Shown here in pieces: positions 59,852-64,000 of a DNA stretch of 64,000 bases. The stretch is from Topomyia yanbarensis. Taxonomy: Eukaryota; Arthropoda; Insecta; Diptera; Culicidae. The stretch lies in contig NC_080670.1 in the NCBI RefSeq assembly GCF_030247195.1, positions 210,602,546 to 210,666,545 of the forward strand, read 5' to 3'. The stretch's first letter is position 1; every line of letters begins with the position of its first letter. The notes beneath the pieces are model-generated. The model saw only the letters and a list, made by a program, of their open reading frames with translations, had not been told where the DNA came from and did no database searches. The position numbers and the translations under genes were made by a program.

Positions 59852-61095
59852 ATGTTTTTCGCGCCAACCAACGACAAATCCAATGACGTGAAAGATGAAT
59901 TCTACGAGCGTCTAGACAAGACCTACGGTGACTACCCAAAACATGATGTAAAATTCATCATTGGAGACACAAATGCACAGGTCACGAGGAAAGAATTATT
60001 TCGTCGGGCTATTGCCATGAAGAACTTCTACTCAACCACCAACGACAACGACCTAAGGTTGATAAATGTTGCTGCAGCGAGAGGTAGCATCTATTTTACG
60101 TGGAAGAAGATCATTCGAATATTTATGTACGGTTAACATATTTCCAATGTCATTGATATCAGGACATTCCGAGAATCGAAAGTCGAGTCAGTTACACACC
60201 CGCAGAAGTTTCGTATAGCACAGGGTGAAACCAGCAGAACGGCTGATTCTATGTTGAGTGCCAAAGAGCGATGGACGAGAAAAACCAAGCCAGAAGCCGA
60301 ATGCTTGTAGCGTTTAGACGTCAGAACAGAGAACGATATAGTGAGCTTATGATAACTCAGTAAAAAACTTCATCGACGTAAGAAATGCGGGCATGGCGAA
60401 ATAGACCAGCTGTAGTTTCTCGAGGGCTAAAAACGGTAAGGCCGTTAGGAATCGACGGTAGAACTTCTATAAGACGGAAGTCCATGTGAAAAAAAATATC
60501 TTCGAGAAGGGCCACAAACTCGAGTGTAACAACTATCGAAACATAACGACTGCGCCGGTTGGCTGAGTCCTTTATTAGCGAATATCAAAGCAGTTTTCGA
60601 GAAGGGCGATCAACGACGGACCAAATGTATACCCAAGGACAAGTTCCGGAAATATAACCTGCGGACTCACCATCGGTATGTGGATTTCAATGCAGCATTC
60701 GATTCAGTGAATCGAAACGAACTGTGGCGAATAATGCTTGAACATGGCTTTCCAACGAAACTCATTAAGCTTATTCGTATTTCACTGGATGGGTAAAAAT
60801 AACAGGAGAAACATCCGACTGGTTCGTGGCGTGAGATGAATTGAAGCAGGGCGATGTACTCTCTAATATATCTTTCAACATAGCGCTCGAAGATGCGCTA
60901 CGAAGATCTGATGTGTAACGAAACGGAACCATCATAACAAGTATATTGAACTCACGGACGACATCGACATCATTAGCGTTGATCGTAAAGCAGTGGAAGA
61001 GGCAGTTTTGCTTTTTGAAAAAAACGAGAATCGGACAGACTATAAACTCTAACAAGACAAAATACACGATAGTATGTAGAGCGAGGCAGTTCTAA
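59852..61095 (+). pseudogene. Decayed RTE-clade retrotransposon (endonuclease and RT)
   Basis: The first frame gives FAPTNDKSNDVKDEFYERLD, then HDVKFIIGDTNAQV and TTNDNDLRLINVAAARG. This is the apurinic-type endonuclease of RTE/BovB-like elements. Downstream, with stops and shifts, come CNNYRNITT, GRSTTDQMYT, LKQGDVLSNISFNIALEDAL and RNGTIIT, the RT blocks in the right order. The catalytic FADD block is not intact. No 3' end is seen. Confidence 0.88.
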
Positions 61096-62026
61096 CGGTG
61101 TTATGATTTTCAGTAGTAGATTTTTCAGTGAAAATAAGCATTATTTTTAAAAAGTATTATTAACTAGCGGAGATAAAGCTCTTTCTCTGAAACTTTACTT
61201 TCTACTGAGGCTTGCGGTGATCACGAAGGACGTCCTGCAAGTCAACTGATAACTTGAACTCGGCTTGCGATCAGGCGAATCATTACAAGACCGCTGAAAT
61301 ATCTTCCTACCAACCGCATATTCGATATCTTAGTTTTTGTAAGTAATAGTAAACATAAGAAAGTCCCCGTTTAGATTTTTTCTAGAAGAAAAATTGTTGG
61401 ATATACACTTTGAATTTGTAAAAAAATAACAAATTATCGTTTGAAGTTCATCCTTGATTTGAATTCACATTCTCTGAAAATTCCAGGTTCTTTCATATTA
61501 AAATAAGTTTCCTGATTTCTTGAAGTTTCGTTTTTCTCAGAAATCTCTGGTACGATAACAAAAATTGTAAGAGCGTTGTCTCCTACTTCTCTAATCCTCC
61601 TGTCATCGTGACTAATCGTTATTGGAACTAAATTGTTTTTATTCAATTTGTTATTCGATGAAAATTATTTGTTTTTTATTTAATAGCCTCTTACTGACGA
61701 GTGAAGCCGAATGCGTGTGAATTATTTCGCGAAAACATATTTTACATCCTATGGATGCAAGAAATCCAAAAAAAAAACATTGATTTTAAATTTTTGTAGA
61801 GAACGACCTCCTTAAGAGAATTTTTTTACATTATAAAAAATGGTCATTAGATTAAATCTAGAAACTGACGATGAATATCTTAAAAGCTTTCATCAATGAA
61901 AAAATATGCCCAAGTATTGATATCCAAAAACACACCAGGGACTGATAAAATCGTATTGTTATATTTACCTGTATGAAGTAACATCAGAGCGGTCTGCTTC
62001 AAATATATGGTTTCTCTACGTATTTC
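61096..62026. other. Non-coding; partial relative of the 13927 MITE
   Basis: The segment ending near 61955 contains CCAGGGACTGATAAAATCG, matching the right end of the element at 13927-14316. The rest is unassigned. Confidence 0.45.
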
Positions 62027-62211
62027 TCTTAAGCGGCCCTTACACGTTCAATATTTTTGTCAATACCAGTATTGACGATATTGTTACAATATTTCAGTCC
62101 CGTTTGAAATCCACATCGTCAATACAACTTTTTTCCATTACACGTACAATACTTTTGTCAATACTCTCTAGTATTGACAAAAATATTGAACGTGTAAGGC
62201 CCGCTTTAGAG
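62027..62211. mobile_element. ~180-bp MITE, GCGGCCCTTACACGTTCAAT termini
   Basis: CTCTTAAGCGGCCCTTACAC and GTTCAATATTTTTGTCAATA on the left are mirrored by GTATTGACAAAAATATTGAA and CGTGTAAGGCCCGCTTTAGAG on the right. The ATTGAC/GTCAAT motif repeats within. The target duplication is unclear. Confidence 0.85.
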
Positions 62212-63361
62212 TAGTAAAAACACACACACCAACACATACTCTGCTTTCAGAACTCTCTTCACATTTCTTCACTATATAAACTATTTTTGCCTGTATGATA
62301 TTTTACACTAAGATTTGCAAGTAAACTATTTGCTTCTAACTAAAAAATGATTCTGCATATAGCTGACACCAATAATCGCCAACATCACCATTATTTTCAC
62401 CAACCAACCATTATTCACTTCTTCAACAAATTCACCCACCAACAACAAAAGAGCCTCTTTTTTCTCCGCTCCGCCGCTTACAGAGAACTTCTTCGGTTAC
62501 AGCTCACGTTCAAACATGTTGCGCGTGCAAAATGGTTTCGGCGTTATTCACACACATTTTCACACCTGATCCCAAACACAGCACCTATTCTCTGCTTTTA
62601 CACTGATTTTGAACCTGCTAATTGGTTCCACGGTTTGACCTTTTTTTTAATCCATAATGGGATTTTTTCAGCCAAGCTTTTTGCATTGCACTACAGTTGG
62701 ACGCCCCACACACGTACCACTTTTCGATAGGCAAAGCCAATTGAAAACATTCACTACATTCACAATACCGATTCGTGATAAAAAGTCTACAGAAATTAGA
62801 GTTTCATTTTCATCTTAACGGGATTACAATTTGTTACGGTGCGAAAATGATTTTAAAGAATCAAACCGAACCAAGACCGGACGCGACCGCTGATGAACTG
62901 AACGAAAAAAAGTCGGATCGTGTTTGTGTGCGATGATCGATGACGGCTGCGAAGCATATAGGGTGCCCAGAATTCTACTCTTTCCCAGTGAACGGAATGG
63001 CGACTAGGCGGGTTAAATAGATGCTGGCTAGATTGGAAGTGGTTGAAATTAATTTGATTGCGATAAACGTTTGTTTTTCATGCCAAATTTTTGTTTTGAT
63101 TTGTCTCTGGATATAGATACAGAAAAGGGATGCAAATATTGAGCGAAATATGTATTTTTTCGATACAGTGAAGTGGAGTTAAAGTGATATTCGTCTATTT
63201 GCGATTACATTCTTAACGACACTTCACTCAATTTCGTATTTTATCTGTTCTCGGGTAAACCTTGAATATGACGGAATTGCTTTGAGACATAAAATTCATC
63301 TTTTCACCTACAGATAATTCAGCCACAATCCCACCCCAATAACACAATTCCATCATTTCAG
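62212..63361. other. Intron upstream of the Ig/FN3 exon
   Basis: No exon is recognised. One plus-strand ORF (62347-62730, 127 codons, His/Phe-rich) has no domain and is probably chance. Confidence 0.4.
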
Positions 63362-63829
63362 AGTGACGGATCGCTGCAGCTCACAAACCTGACCACCAGC
63401 GATGCTGGTCTGTACACCTGCTCGGAAATGGTTCCGTATTCCACCGGTGATGATGACCTCAGAAACGCTACCAACACCAGTGGGCTGCTGTTCGGCAACT
63501 CCCGCAATGACAGCTACAACACAAGCACCGAGGATGATGGTCAGACGGGTGAAAGTTCGCCACCAACTTCACAGCAGCCAGCACCCGACTCGTACGTGGA
63601 AATCCGACGGGTCAACGTTAAGGTACGGAGACCACCGTATGCAGTGTCCAATTTTTTCGTGCGTGCCTCCACCATCATAGCCGTGCTGGTTTGGGAAGTT
63701 ATGCCGAACCGGACTGGCGGGTACGCGATTCGTGATTTCACCTCGGAAATGCGCAAACTGCGCATGACCGATGAAGACCCGGAGGAACCGTGGGAAACCA
63801 TTGACCCGCGGCACATTAGTCCGAATGCG
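63362..63829 (+). CDS. Ig (C-terminal half) plus FN3 exon of a cell-surface protein
   Basis: This 468-nt exon starts and ends in phase 0, between CATTTCAG and a GCG|GTGAGT donor. The first 20 residues, SDGSLQLTNLTTSDAGLYTC, are the E-F strands of an Ig domain with the DxGxYxC motif; the B-strand cysteine and tryptophan must come from an upstream exon. A flexible Ser/Thr/Asn-rich linker with several N-x-S/T glycosylation sites follows, then the first strands of a fibronectin III domain (WEVMPNRTGGYAIRDF). The protein is probably extracellular, involved in adhesion or signalling. I cannot assign an orthologue. Its 5' half matches the exon at 17942-17800 on the minus strand. Confidence 0.85.
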
Positions 63830-63910
63830 GTGAGTAGGGGTTTCGATCATTTGTTAGCTTCCTTCCTTAATTTGTGTTTTGTTTGTGTGTTAAAATTATG
63901 ACAACCGTAG

Positions 63911-64000
63911 CGACAGTTGGAGATTTACCACCTGATCCCGAACACTACCTACGAGTTCCGGATTTGGGCTAACAATGCACTCGGATCCGGTGATGTAATG
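63911..64000 (+). CDS. Next FN3 exon of the Ig/FN3 protein, runs off the window
   Basis: After an 81-nt intron (63830-63910, CCGTAG|CGA) the frame continues as RQLEIYHLIPNTTYEF and RIWANNALGSGDV, the classic L-x-P-x-T-x-Y-x-F-R-I-x-A-x-N-x-x-G ending of an FN3 domain. The exon is cut by the window end, so further domains and any membrane anchor lie outside. Confidence 0.88.

Larger units (their letters stand above)
59206..59853. repeat. Large inverted repeat, two 222-bp arms, tRNA-like core in each
   Basis: The arms are 59206-59427 and 59632-59853, nearly perfect complements that differ at only a few positions (for example GTGACATCCC versus GGGATGCCAC). The 204-bp spacer is unique. Each arm carries the same 73-nt tRNA-like sequence. 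The right arm joins directly to a decayed RTE endonuclease reading frame. Confidence 0.9.

Overview
The window reads as nuclear DNA of a mosquito, probably culicine. It is AT-rich and eukaryotic: genes have 57-81 nt GT-AG introns and AATAAA signals. Housekeeping genes are sparse, and the rest is dense in short inverted-repeat elements, tRNA-derived SINEs and decayed RTE-, Jockey- and copia-like retroelements. The species call is inference from gene and repeat style, not from a search. Two runs of exactly 500 N (12535-13034 and 53001-53500) split the window into three contigs.

Left contig (1-12534): three complete growth-related genes lie within 6 kb. They are a ribosomal protein L7-like assembly factor (3391-4149, +), the TOR-complex WD40 subunit LST8 (4712-5775, -, three exons) and the 20S pre-rRNA endonuclease NOB1 (7863-9199, +, two exons). 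The first two are convergent; LST8 and NOB1 are divergent. Downstream, 9830-10711 looks like a long 5' leader ending in a short coding start and a GTGAGT donor.

Middle contig (13035-53000): this is repeat-rich. It holds a 1-kb heptanucleotide array, many MITEs, a dimeric ~281-bp satellite (38410-43304) interrupted by a TTAA-flanked piggyBac-like element, and three paralogous genes for short secreted peptides. Two of these peptides carry the full six-cysteine CS-alpha/beta (defensin-type) signature. It also holds one clear immunoglobulin-domain exon, on the minus strand (17800-17942).

Right contig (53501-64000): this carries MITEs, a large inverted repeat with a tRNA-like cloverleaf in each arm, a decayed RTE retroelement, and the next exons of an Ig/FN3 cell-surface protein on the plus strand (63362 to the window end).

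The most notable result is that the half-Ig exon on the minus strand of the middle contig and the half-Ig exon at 63362 fit in domain order and splice phase. The candidate first exon at 10654 fits as well. The gene becomes colinear only if the middle contig is flipped, so that contig is probably scaffolded backwards.

The second notable result is the expanding family of defensin-like peptides around the satellite. Copies share promoter and intron sequence but differ in cysteine spacing and C-terminal tail.
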